From NCBI GenBank assembly GCA_047616325.1, contig JBLHGN010000162.1, forward strand, positions 1 through 8,057: a stretch of DNA of 8,057 nt. The letters run 5' to 3'. The position numbers were made by a program, and so were the translations under genes. Shown here one piece after another: positions 1-6,786 of this stretch. This DNA comes from JBLHGN01 sp047616325. Its GTDB lineage: Bacteria > Pseudomonadota > Gammaproteobacteria > Pseudomonadales > Cellvibrionaceae. The first letter of the stretch is position 1. Each line of letters opens with the position of its first letter. The notes below the pieces were generated by a model. It was not told where the DNA came from. It saw only the letters and a program-made list of their open reading frames with translations, and ran no database searches.

Positions 1-421
1 GGAAACTCAGCAGGTGAAAGATGAGTGGTGTAGAGATATTGTAGGGCAAATTACCAACGATGCGCAGTAAAGGATTCTTCAACTGCAGTTCTGAGCAGCT
101 TTCTTCATTTGCTGGGTAGAGGGTAGCGTAGTCAAAATGGAGGGCGTCGGTCTGGTGAATTTTAAATTCGCGATATTTGGCAAATTGTGCGAGAAGAATT
201 GGTATCAGGTCGCGGTCTAGTTCAATAGCGTTAAGTCTAGGGTTAGCGTCTAAGAGCAAACCCGTGATGGCTCCTTGACCGGGTCCGATTTCCACAATGT
301 TATCGCCCTCGCGTGGGGCTACGGAGCGCACAATATGGGTGATGATCGACTGATCCACTAGAAAGTTTTGACCAAAGCGTTTGCGTGCCTTGTGTCCGGC
401 GGTGGTTTTGGAGACTGACAT
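1..421 (-). CDS. rsmA: 16S rRNA (adenine1518/1519-N6)-dimethyltransferase, 5' part
   Basis: RsmA (KsgA) uses S-adenosylmethionine to dimethylate two adjacent adenines in the 3'-terminal hairpin of 16S rRNA during late 30S assembly in the cytoplasm. Reading the minus strand from the ATG at 421-419 gives 140 codons with no stop, running off the left window edge; the family is about 270 residues, so roughly the first half is present. Visible motifs are RFGQNFL (residues 15-21), typical of the family N-terminus; the SAM-binding loop EIGPGQG (44-50); the acidic ELDRDL end of motif II (67-72); and the catalytic motif IV NLPYNIST (124-131). The gene starts 7 nt after the pdxA stop, so it is almost certainly co-transcribed. 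No strong Shine-Dalgarno is seen before the ATG, which suggests translational coupling to pdxA. The stretch at about residues 100-117 looks slightly longer than in E. coli KsgA. Identification is secure. Confidence 0.96.
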   Translation of the reverse strand, partial: MSVSKTTAGHKARKRFGQNFLVDQSIITHIVRSVAPREGDNIVEIGPGQGAITGLLLDANPRLNAIELDRDLIPILLAQFAKYREFKIHQTDALHFDYATLYPANEESCSELQLKNPLLRIVGNLPYNISTPLIFHLLSF

Positions 422-428
422 AGAGTTT

Positions 429-1424
429 TTAGTTTCGGTTACAGGCCAGTTGATAGGCACTGGCAAGGGCCTCTTGCAGGCTGCCTGCGTCGGCGATGCC
501 CTTGCCTGCAATGGTAAGAGCGGTGCCATGATCGACTGAAGTACGCACAAAAGGAAGCCCTAAGGTGATATTTACCGCTTTTCCAAACCCAGAATACTTA
601 AGTACTGGAAGACCTTGATCGTGGTACATGGCGAGCACGACGTCGCAGTCTTTGAGGTGATGGGGGGTAAACAGGGTGTCTGCAGGCAAGGGGCCGACCA
701 GGTCGACGCCCTCCGCTCTAAATGTTTCCAGCACTGGAATGATGGTGTCTATTTCCTCTCGCCCCATGTGACCGCCTTCTCCGGCATGGGGATTTAAACC
801 GCAAACCAGTATTCGAGGCGATGGCAGGGAAAATTTTGTTTTTAGCTCGTTCACCAAAATGCGAATAACGCGAGTTAATTCTCCGCGAGTGATCGCGGAG
901 GCCACATCTTTTAGGGGGAGATGGGTGGTCGCCAGGGCGACACGCAGTTCGGTGGTCGCCAGCATCATTACTACTTTGTCTGTTTGGCTGCGCTCGGCAA
1001 AATATTCGGTGTGGCCGCTAAAGGCAACGCCAGCGTCGTTAATTACACTCTTTTGCACGGGGCCTGTCACGAGAGCATGGCAGGTTTGGCTGATACACAA
1101 GTCCGCCGCTAGCGCCAGGGTATCGACTACGTAAGCGGCGTTGGCCACATTTAAGTTCCCCGGGGTGGATGGCTCCCGCAGGGCTACCGGGCGCACATAA
1201 ATGTGGCTTGCCGGTAAGGGTGCACAGGGCGCATTATCTTCTCTCAAGTGAATGGTGAGAGGAAGCCCCAGCGTATTAGCGGTAGCGTTTAACAGCGATG
1301 GGTCACACACGGCGGATAAGGCGAAAGGTTGGGCCGTTTGTGCGGCCACAACAGTTAGCTCGGGCCCTATGCCAGCGGGTTCGCCGGGGGTTAGTAATAT
1401 TTCTATAGCTGTAGTGTGTGACAA
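429..1424 (-). CDS. pdxA: 4-hydroxythreonine-4-phosphate dehydrogenase
   Basis: PdxA oxidises 4-phosphohydroxy-L-threonine with NAD(P)+; the product decarboxylates to 3-amino-2-oxopropyl phosphate, which PdxJ condenses with deoxyxylulose phosphate to make pyridoxine 5'-phosphate (DXP-dependent vitamin B6 route). The 331-residue length matches the family. Visible features are the N-terminal GEPAGIGPE motif (residues 14-22), SGHTE (136-140), and the three metal-ligand histidines in ATTHLP (H168), NPHAGEGG (H213) and MYHDQG (H268), corresponding to E. coli His166, His211 and His266. The start is TTG at 1424-1422. The codon directly upstream is TAA in the same frame, so no earlier start is possible, and an AGGGGA ribosome binding site lies 7 nt upstream. 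An ATG at 1432-1430 is out of frame. The gene sits between surA (104-bp gap) and rsmA (7-bp gap), the order conserved in many gammaproteobacteria. No catalytic residue appears missing. Confidence 0.97.
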   Translation of the reverse strand: MSHTTAIEILLTPGEPAGIGPELTVVAAQTAQPFALSAVCDPSLLNATANTLGLPLTIHLREDNAPCAPLPASHIYVRPVALREPSTPGNLNVANAAYVVDTLALAADLCISQTCHALVTGPVQKSVINDAGVAFSGHTEYFAERSQTDKVVMMLATTELRVALATTHLPLKDVASAITRGELTRVIRILVNELKTKFSLPSPRILVCGLNPHAGEGGHMGREEIDTIIPVLETFRAEGVDLVGPLPADTLFTPHHLKDCDVVLAMYHDQGLPVLKYSGFGKAVNITLGLPFVRTSVDHGTALTIAGKGIADAGSLQEALASAYQLACNRN

Positions 1425-1431
1425 TTAAGCA

Positions 1432-1437
1432 TCCCCT
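1432..1437 (-). promoter_or_regulatory. Shine-Dalgarno of pdxA, supports TTG start
   Basis: Read on the minus strand this is AGGGGA, followed by 7 nt and the TTG start codon of pdxA. Together with the in-frame TAA immediately before TTG, it fixes TTG as the most likely initiation codon. Confidence 0.7.
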
Positions 1438-1485
1438 TTGGCTGCTTGTCGGTTCTTTCTAGCGTTTACTTACTAGTGCTTACCT

Positions 1486-1530
1486 AATAGCAAATGGGCT
1501 AATAGCATCTGGTTTAATAGCAACTGGGCT
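1486..1530. repeat. Three tandem copies of a 15-bp repeat between surA and pdxA
   Basis: Three head-to-tail 15-mers lie at 1486-1500 (aatagcaaatgggct), 1501-1515 (aatagcatctggttt) and 1516-1530 (aatagcaactgggct). Copies 1 and 3 match at 14 of 15 positions; copy 2 matches copy 1 at 11 and copy 3 at 12. The right end of copy 3 overlaps the first two bases (plus-strand order) of the surA stop codon, so the array is almost wholly noncoding and fills nearly half of the 104-bp surA-pdxA gap. No inverted symmetry or terminator structure is obvious. It may be a simple replication-slippage repeat. Confidence 0.75.
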
Positions 1531-2833
1531 AAATTTTTATATCGATGAAGGCGTTGTCGCGCATTTCTTGTATCCATAGCTGAATCTCGTCTTCGAAGCG
1601 TCGACTCATCAACACGTTGCCTGCTTTCCCGCGTATGGCTTGTTCGGTCATGTCTTCTTGGCGGCGGTCCATAACCTGCAGAATGTGCCAGCCAAACTGA
1701 GATTCAAACGGTTGGCTGATATCGTCTTTTTCCAGGTCGTTCATTGTGCTTTCGAAAATGGGTACAAACTGACCAGGAGACGACCAACCCAATTCGCCGC
1801 CAGACAGTTTAGAGCCAATATCTTCGGAATGTTTTTTTGCTAGTTCGCCAAAATCAGCACCATCGAGAATGGATTGACGAATGCCATTAAGTTTTTCTTG
1901 TGCCTGCTTGGCGTCTAGAATGGCCGAAATTTTAATGAGAATATGGCGAGCGAGGGTCTGGTTCACAATTTGTTTTGTCTCGCCGCGTATGCCATTAAGC
2001 TTAAGTATGTGAAAGCCCGCCTGACTGCGCGCCGGTTTTGAAATTTCTCCTTTTTCTAAGGTGGGTGCAATTTCGGCAAATAGCGTTGGTAGGTCCGTGG
2101 ACTTGCGCCAGCCTAAGTCTCCACCTTTAAGGGCGAGGGGGCCATCGGACTCGGCCAGTGCCACCTCTTCAAAACGAGCGCCGCTTACCAGTTTTTCGTA
2201 TACTTTATGGGCTTTTTCTTCCGCTTCTGCACTTGCCTTACTGTCTGCCGATGGTGGCAGGGCAATTAGAATATGACTCAGCTGGTAGTCGGGAGAAATC
2301 CAAAACTGGGCATCGGCAGATTTCAGAAAGTTATCGATGTCTTGGTCAGATATTTTAATGCGCGAGCGCACCAAGCCTTGGGAAATGTTTTGCATGGTGA
2401 GCTGTCGGCGTATGTCTTTTTTGAAATCTTCGATGGTAATGCCATCGCTGGCGAGGTTGTCGATCAGATCTTGCTGCTGCCATTTGCGCGATACCATAAC
2501 GTTTTTAATCGCATCCAATATTTCTTGGTCGCTGACAGTAATGCCGTAGCGGTAGGCGGCATTCAGTTGCAATGTTTCATTTATCAGCTGATCGAGAATT
2601 TGTTCTTGCAGAACATTTGCAGGGGGTAGCTTCATGCCAGCCGCTTCGGAGCGCCGACTAATATCGACAATGCGGTTATCCAGTTCGGTCTGTGTTACCA
2701 CGTCCTCGTCAACAATGGCCACAACTCTATCCAGTAATTGAGTTGCTGTACTAGCAAGTGGGCTGAATAGCGATAGGCTCAGGCTTGAAGAGAGGATGAC
2801 TATTAAGGAGACGCGCTTTGTATTGATTATCAT
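1529..2833 (-). CDS. surA: Periplasmic chaperone / peptidyl-prolyl isomerase SurA
   Basis: SurA is the main periplasmic chaperone that carries unfolded outer-membrane proteins to the BAM complex; LptD is a known client in E. coli. The 434-residue product has a signal peptide (KR near the N-terminus, hydrophobic Ser/Leu-rich core about residues 9-25, likely cleavage after ASTA at about 30). Next come the SurA N-terminal chaperone domain (about 31-175, beginning LLDRVVAIVDEDVVTQTEL) and two parvulin-type PPIase domains: P1 about 184-283 (QLSHILI, GGDLGW, GFHILKL) and P2 about 295-392 (ARHILIK, GGELGW, GWHILQV). A C-terminal helix (about 396-425) packs back on the chaperone core in the family. 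Length matches E. coli SurA (428). The ATG at 2833-2831 is the first start after an in-frame TAG 9 nt upstream; the Shine-Dalgarno is weak. A 179-bp gap separates it from lptD, so it may have its own promoter in addition to read-through. Confidence 0.97.
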   Translation of the reverse strand: MIINTKRVSLIVILSSSLSLSLFSPLASTATQLLDRVVAIVDEDVVTQTELDNRIVDISRRSEAAGMKLPPANVLQEQILDQLINETLQLNAAYRYGITVSDQEILDAIKNVMVSRKWQQQDLIDNLASDGITIEDFKKDIRRQLTMQNISQGLVRSRIKISDQDIDNFLKSADAQFWISPDYQLSHILIALPPSADSKASAEAEEKAHKVYEKLVSGARFEEVALAESDGPLALKGGDLGWRKSTDLPTLFAEIAPTLEKGEISKPARSQAGFHILKLNGIRGETKQIVNQTLARHILIKISAILDAKQAQEKLNGIRQSILDGADFGELAKKHSEDIGSKLSGGELGWSSPGQFVPIFESTMNDLEKDDISQPFESQFGWHILQVMDRRQEDMTEQAIRGKAGNVLMSRRFEDEIQLWIQEMRDNAFIDIKI

Positions 2834-3012
2834 GAATAGTGACTACTTACTTTATTAATATATGTGAATGTTTGTTTAGTGGGCCGTTATAGCGTAAAGG
2901 CAAACTGTGACTGATGTTCCATGGTTTTTTTCGCAATATTTATTCGTAACATACTCTCAGTGGCTTAAGTCGTTACCTTGCCACCGTCGCATTCCAATGA
3001 TCAGGGTTATAG
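2834..3012. other. lptD-surA intergenic region, no confident element
   Basis: These 179 bp separate the lptD stop from the surA start. On the minus strand there is a TATAAC hexamer (plus positions 2887-2892) that could serve as a -10 box for surA, but no good -35 lies 16-18 bp upstream. An imperfect inverted repeat (GTGGC 2960-2964 with GCCAC 2980-2984, 15-nt loop) has no adjacent U-run on the minus strand, so it is not a convincing terminator. I see no small gene. Confidence 0.35.
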
Positions 3013-5613
3013 CTATTTTCGGAACTCTTCCCGACGTTGGTAGCCGATAATGCCGTCTTCAAGAATGTTATTAACTTTGGCACCAGAGCCGCCGAGGCCT
3101 TTGAAGTGGATCTCAAAAAACATGCCTTGATCGTACTGCGCGTCGTCACCGGCACCGAGGCTGGCTATATTACTGTCTAGCCAGCGTCTAGCCAAGAATC
3201 TTAAGCGATAACAGCAATCGTTGTATTCGAACCCGGCAAATGTCTCAAGTTCCTGATGGTTCTGAATATCGTAATTGACATGGCCCATAAGCGACCACTG
3301 TGCTGTTACAGGAGTAACAAATGACAAGTCCACCTGGTCGATTTCCTTGTTAGTTAATCGAGTGGCGTTTGGGTCGCGAAGAAAGGAGTAGCTAAGATTA
3401 AGCAGCCTGTTGTAGTCGCTCGACGCAAAATTTAGTCCTGCAGAACCTCTGTTGATTCGACTACTATCGGTATCGTAAACAGTGTTGGAGTAAAAAACTG
3501 TTTGCGCGCCAATATTCACCGACAGCTCCGCAGCAAACTCGGAGCTGGTTGTGGTTTGTGTGCTGAATGCATCGCTAGTTAGGTCCACCATTCGATCTTT
3601 GAAGTGGAAAATTTGCCCTGCACTTACTGTAAACAATTCTTCTCCAGTGGTATTGCTCTCCCAGCGAGAAGTGAGCCCCAGTGTCATCTGATTGGCATCG
3701 TCGAGGCGGTCTCCGCCAATAAAGCGTGAATCGCGGTACAGTTGACTGTAAGTGAAGGTTCTCGCTGAGGTATCAAAATTTATATTTTGCTCTCCGTCAG
3801 CGCCTAGGCCAAAAACCTTACTGTGATCCGTGAATTCACGATACAGGTAGAAAACTCTGGGTTCTAGTGTTTGTAAATACTTACCTTGAGGGTGTTCAAA
3901 TATTAGGCCCATATCAATGCTGGCCTGCCCGGTACCGATGCCAAATTCAGCATCATCAATATTGGTGATACTGCTTTTGTCCAGCTGATAGTGTAGCGAT
4001 TTGTAGCCGATTTCGGGCTTTATAAAACCCCAATTTAGACGCTTTTCCCATCCCGCCCGGTAGTCGGTATTAACGCGCTTGCCAGCAATGTGGTCAATAT
4101 CGCTATCGGGGTGGGTAAACTGTGTGATGCGGTTGTTAATCGCGATGTTCCAGTTGTCTAAGCGGTAGAGTCCATTTGCATCTATTTGAGGTAGCTTGCG
4201 ATAAGGTGTGTCCAGATCGAGTAACATCACTTGCTGGGCCTGAGTCAGTGTACTTATCTCCCAATGTTCAAACTGGTAACCCACCTCCAAAGACTGATTG
4301 AGAAATGTGGTACTGGCAACCGATAGCGAAGACGTGCCCAGGTCGCGAAAGTAGTCTTCGTCGCTAACTCGGGTATAGTCAGCGATGGAATACCAGCCGT
4401 TTACTTCACCACTGCGCTGCTTTAGTTGCGCCAGCCATCTATTATTGCCCTTGTGGGGGCGGGCAATCTCTTCGGTGATTTGTCCCTCTTCTATTAATTG
4501 GTCGAGGTCTTTGTCCTGACTGCCACCGTCATTGGGCAAAAATGCCAAACCAATATCATTTCTCATCCATTGGTTTAAGTAGCGTGTTTCCAGTTCTAGC
4601 ATGGCGCCTCGGCCAGAAATCAGGCGAGGGGTGATGGTGGCGTCGTAATTGGGGGCAAGGTTCCAGTAGTAGGGCGTAGCAAAGTCCACTCCGCCGTCAT
4701 CGCTGCTGCTTATGGATGGGAACAAGAGCCCAGACTGGCGCTGATCGCCCACAGGAAAAGTGATATAAGGCAGATAAAATACAGGTACGGAACCCACTTT
4801 CAATTTAACATTGCGGCCGGTCCCCTGATTGGTTACGCGATCCACGGTTATTTTTTCGCCTTCCAATACCCACGATTCACTGCCGGGTTCACAGCTGGTT
4901 ATTTTGCCTTCGTTTAGTTCAAGCTTACTGGCGGAAGTTTGTCGCACAGATTTTGCGTTACCGCGTATGTGACTCTCTTGAAACACAAACGCCGCATCAC
5001 TAAAGCTGGCTTTGTGTTGGTTGGTGCTTACTTCGGCATGTTCGCCCTGAATAAGCATGCCCGTCTGTCTGATGGAGACATTGCCTTCTAGGCTGGCCTG
5101 ATCATTTGCTCTATCGTAAGACATTTTTCCCGCAGAAATAGAGCGATCACCCTGAGACAATTTTACGCCACCCTCCAATACAGCCCTATTGCCGTTAGTG
5201 ACGGTGGCGCTGCGGGCTTCAATTACTAGCGGTTGCTCAGCCATTTGGGCACTATTTTGTGGGCCTGTATCGACATCGGTTAGCGAATCTACATAGGCAC
5301 CACCGCAGCCCAGTGCGACCTTTTCCTGCAGCTCGTGGGGGAGTAATTCTTTCGCAACCCATCCGAAGGGTGCTGTTTGGGCGTAGGCGCGAAGTTCTGT
5401 TGTTGATAGCGTGTGTGTTTTTGATGGCTGCTGTTCGCTGGCGAGGGATGTGGATTTGGTTTGCGTGTGTGCAAAAACAGCGTGGCACGTTAGAAGAGAA
5501 GCTATAGTGATAAAACGACTCAGAGATACACTCTTGGTGGTTTTGCCGAACTTCGATTTATCGCCACGTTTATCGACCGATAAACGATTGAGTAGAGCAA
5601 AACTCTTGGGCAT
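3013..5613 (-). CDS. lptD: LPS-assembly protein LptD (outer-membrane LPS translocon)
   Basis: LptD, with the lipoprotein LptE, forms the outer-membrane end of the Lpt bridge and inserts lipopolysaccharide into the outer leaflet. The 866-residue product has an export signal whose hydrophobic core is about residues 34-48 (ending CHAVFA, likely cleavage near 48); a periplasmic OstA/LptA-like beta-taco at about 128-265 (VIEARSATVTNGNRAVLEGG onward); and a large C-terminal beta-barrel from about 275 (VPVFYLPYITFPVGDQRQSG) to the end. The four cysteines expected for the interlocked disulfides are present: C103 (LGCGGAY), C241 (TSCEPG) and the adjacent pair C800-C801 (NDCCYRLR). An AGGA Shine-Dalgarno lies 7 nt before the ATG. 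Length falls between E. coli (784) and P. aeruginosa (about 924). The N-terminal region before the signal core is long (about 33 residues) and basic. The gene heads the lptD-surA-pdxA-rsmA cluster and is divergent from amgK. Confidence 0.97.
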   Translation of the reverse strand: MPKSFALLNRLSVDKRGDKSKFGKTTKSVSLSRFITIASLLTCHAVFAHTQTKSTSLASEQQPSKTHTLSTTELRAYAQTAPFGWVAKELLPHELQEKVALGCGGAYVDSLTDVDTGPQNSAQMAEQPLVIEARSATVTNGNRAVLEGGVKLSQGDRSISAGKMSYDRANDQASLEGNVSIRQTGMLIQGEHAEVSTNQHKASFSDAAFVFQESHIRGNAKSVRQTSASKLELNEGKITSCEPGSESWVLEGEKITVDRVTNQGTGRNVKLKVGSVPVFYLPYITFPVGDQRQSGLLFPSISSSDDGGVDFATPYYWNLAPNYDATITPRLISGRGAMLELETRYLNQWMRNDIGLAFLPNDGGSQDKDLDQLIEEGQITEEIARPHKGNNRWLAQLKQRSGEVNGWYSIADYTRVSDEDYFRDLGTSSLSVASTTFLNQSLEVGYQFEHWEISTLTQAQQVMLLDLDTPYRKLPQIDANGLYRLDNWNIAINNRITQFTHPDSDIDHIAGKRVNTDYRAGWEKRLNWGFIKPEIGYKSLHYQLDKSSITNIDDAEFGIGTGQASIDMGLIFEHPQGKYLQTLEPRVFYLYREFTDHSKVFGLGADGEQNINFDTSARTFTYSQLYRDSRFIGGDRLDDANQMTLGLTSRWESNTTGEELFTVSAGQIFHFKDRMVDLTSDAFSTQTTTSSEFAAELSVNIGAQTVFYSNTVYDTDSSRINRGSAGLNFASSDYNRLLNLSYSFLRDPNATRLTNKEIDQVDLSFVTPVTAQWSLMGHVNYDIQNHQELETFAGFEYNDCCYRLRFLARRWLDSNIASLGAGDDAQYDQGMFFEIHFKGLGGSGAKVNNILEDGIIGYQRREEFRK

Positions 5614-5620
5614 ACTGGGA

Positions 5621-5624
5621 TCCT
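5621..5624 (-). promoter_or_regulatory. Shine-Dalgarno of lptD
   Basis: AGGA on the minus strand, 7 nt upstream of the ATG at 5613-5611. It supports this ATG and hence the long basic N-terminal region of the LptD signal sequence. Confidence 0.6.
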
Positions 5625-5642
5625 GAAACGGTAAAGGCGTCG

Positions 5643-5671
5643 ATTATAGTGCTAAGCATGGGCAAAATAAA
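5643..5671 (-). promoter_or_regulatory. Candidate sigma70 promoter for lptD
   Basis: The minus strand carries a perfect TATAAT at plus positions 5648-5643. Seventeen bases upstream is TTTATT (5671-5666), which matches the -35 consensus at only three of six positions. Predicted transcription would begin around 5636, giving a leader of about 22 nt that contains the AGGA ribosome binding site. No sigmaE-type GGAACTT element is visible in this 96-bp region, although lptD (imp) is in the sigmaE regulon of E. coli. This is a consensus match only. Confidence 0.45.
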
Positions 5672-5689
5672 AACAATCGATCGTATAAA
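5659..5689 (+). promoter_or_regulatory. Candidate promoter for amgK-murU
   Basis: TATAAA at 5684-5689 resembles a -10 box. The best -35 candidates are weak: TGGGCA at 5659-5664 (19-bp spacer) or GGCAAA at 5661-5666 (17-bp spacer). A start near 5696 would leave the upstream GTG (5692) outside the transcript, consistent with initiation at the ATG at 5710. It overlaps the presumed -35 zone of the divergent lptD promoter, so the two may interfere. A CGATCG palindrome (5678-5683) sits between them. Confidence 0.3.
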
Positions 5690-5700
5690 TAGTGAAGCAA

Positions 5701-5705
5701 GAGGA
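5701..5705 (+). promoter_or_regulatory. Shine-Dalgarno of amgK, decides the start
   Basis: GAGGA lies just upstream of the ATG at 5710 (5 nt between GAGG and ATG). It favours this ATG over the in-frame GTG at 5692, which has no comparable purine-rich site in front. Confidence 0.6.
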
Positions 5706-5709
5706 ATTA

Positions 5710-6786
5710 ATGCAAAAAAACGATTTCCCCCCCCCTCAAGACTCGTCTGACAAATACGCGCAATTAAAAGATTGGGTTGCCCTCCAGCTAAAAAGTCTCA
5801 GTGAAGATGCCGAAAATTCGCCAGAATTCGACTGGCTGCCTCTGCCGGGTGATGCTGGTTTTAGGCATTATTTTCGAGTTCGTTTGCAAAGCTCTAGTCT
5901 AATGGCTGTCTTTTCGCCGCCCGAGACGGAAAACAATAAGGCTTTTTTTAAAATCGACAGCTATTTTCGCGAACACGGCGTACACGTACCAAAAGTGCTT
6001 GCGCGCGATTTTGATTATGGTTTTCTCTTACTGGAAGATTTGGGTGAAAAGCTCTATCTCGAATATCTTAATTATGACACTGTAGATGTATTATATGGTG
6101 AAGCATTGATGGCTTTATTGCGAATACAGCAGTGCCCGCTCGACTACGCCACCTTCCCCCTATACGACGAACCGCAATTGCGCAAAGAACTAGCGCTGTT
6201 TAGCGAATGGTTTGTTCCAAAGATATTAAAATACCGCCTAAGTGACGAAGAAAATGCACTGATCGACAATGCCTTTTCTGTGTTAGTTGCGAGTGCTTGT
6301 GAGCAAACCAAGGTGACAGTCCACCGAGATTTTCATTCGCGCAATTTAGTCTATGGTGCTGGAGGTGTGCCCGGAATAATTGATTTTCAGGATGCCGTGA
6401 TCGGTCCAGTTACCTATGACTTGGTGTCTCTATTAAAAGATTGCTATATATCCTGGCCACGTGAAAATGTGCAGCGTTGGGCCCTCGCCTACGCCAATAT
6501 GGCGGTTGATGTGGGCATTATGCCGCCCACTTCGAAGGATCAATTTATAACATGGTTCGATTTGATGGGACTGCAGCGTCACATTAAGGTGCTTGGTATT
6601 TTTTCTAGATTGTCTCTGCGCGATGGTAAGCACCAATACCTGAATGACCTGCCTCAGGTGCTTGAATACGTGCGCAGTGTGCTTGCCCGCTACCCAGTAT
6701 TAGAGGCATTTGGCGCATGGTTCGAAGGTAAGCTTATGCCTGAAGTTAACAAGCAGCCCTGGATGAAGGCAACGTCCCCCCGATGA
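5710..6786 (+). CDS. amgK: N-acetylmuramate/N-acetylglucosamine anomeric kinase
   Basis: AmgK phosphorylates the anomeric hydroxyl of MurNAc (and GlcNAc) with ATP, giving MurNAc alpha-1-phosphate for MurU in the cytosolic peptidoglycan-recycling route described in Pseudomonas; this route bypasses de novo UDP-MurNAc synthesis and contributes to intrinsic fosfomycin resistance. The 358-residue product is an aminoglycoside phosphotransferase-fold kinase: a nucleotide-loop-like GDAGFRHYFR (residues 47-56), a hinge-like LLLEDLGE (106-113), the catalytic HRDFHSRN (205-212, with D207 as presumed base) and the metal-binding IIDFQD (223-228, D225). The ATG is chosen for its GAGGA site; an in-frame GTG at 5692 would add six residues. 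Codons 6-9 contain a C9 run preceded by A7 at codons 2-4. The stop overlaps the murU start as ATGA, so the two are translationally coupled. Annotation pipelines often call this family only 'phosphotransferase'; the murU partner makes AmgK the specific call. Confidence 0.93.
   Translation: MQKNDFPPPQDSSDKYAQLKDWVALQLKSLSEDAENSPEFDWLPLPGDAGFRHYFRVRLQSSSLMAVFSPPETENNKAFFKIDSYFREHGVHVPKVLARDFDYGFLLLEDLGEKLYLEYLNYDTVDVLYGEALMALLRIQQCPLDYATFPLYDEPQLRKELALFSEWFVPKILKYRLSDEENALIDNAFSVLVASACEQTKVTVHRDFHSRNLVYGAGGVPGIIDFQDAVIGPVTYDLVSLLKDCYISWPRENVQRWALAYANMAVDVGIMPPTSKDQFITWFDLMGLQRHIKVLGIFSRLSLRDGKHQYLNDLPQVLEYVRSVLARYPVLEAFGAWFEGKLMPEVNKQPWMKATSPR
5727..5735 (+). repeat. C9 homopolymer inside the amgK 5' end
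   Basis: Nine consecutive cytosines span the end of the Phe codon and the Pro-Pro-Pro codons (residues 6-9) of amgK. A run of seven adenines (5714-5720) lies just upstream. Gain of one C leads to TGA within six codons; loss of one C leads to TAA about twelve codons on. The tract is therefore positioned as a possible on/off slippage site. Confidence 0.85.

Noticed and set aside
2061..2629. Several plus-strand open frames (60-118 codons) opposite surA
   Set aside because: They are antisense shadows of a clearly recognised SurA; their translations show no domain, and no suitable promoter or ribosome binding site was seen.
2914..2920. GGAACAT on the minus strand as a sigmaE -35 element for surA
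   Set aside because: No matching sigmaE -10 element (TCTGA/TCAAA type) is found at the expected 16-17 bp spacing.
2946..2984. Inverted repeats (GTGGC/GCCAC and GTAAC/GTTAC) between lptD and surA as a terminator
   Set aside because: Stems are only 5 bp with loops of 15 nt or more, and no T-run follows directly on the minus strand.
2973..3155. 60-codon minus-strand open frame overlapping the 3' end of lptD
   Set aside because: It lies mostly inside lptD in another frame, has no recognisable domain and extends only 40 bp past the lptD stop; the lptD barrel frame fully explains the region.
5252..5626. Cluster of small open frames on both strands over the lptD 5' end
   Set aside because: All overlap the lptD coding frame, whose signal peptide, cysteine and beta-taco motifs are evident; translations are Arg/Pro-rich and uninformative.
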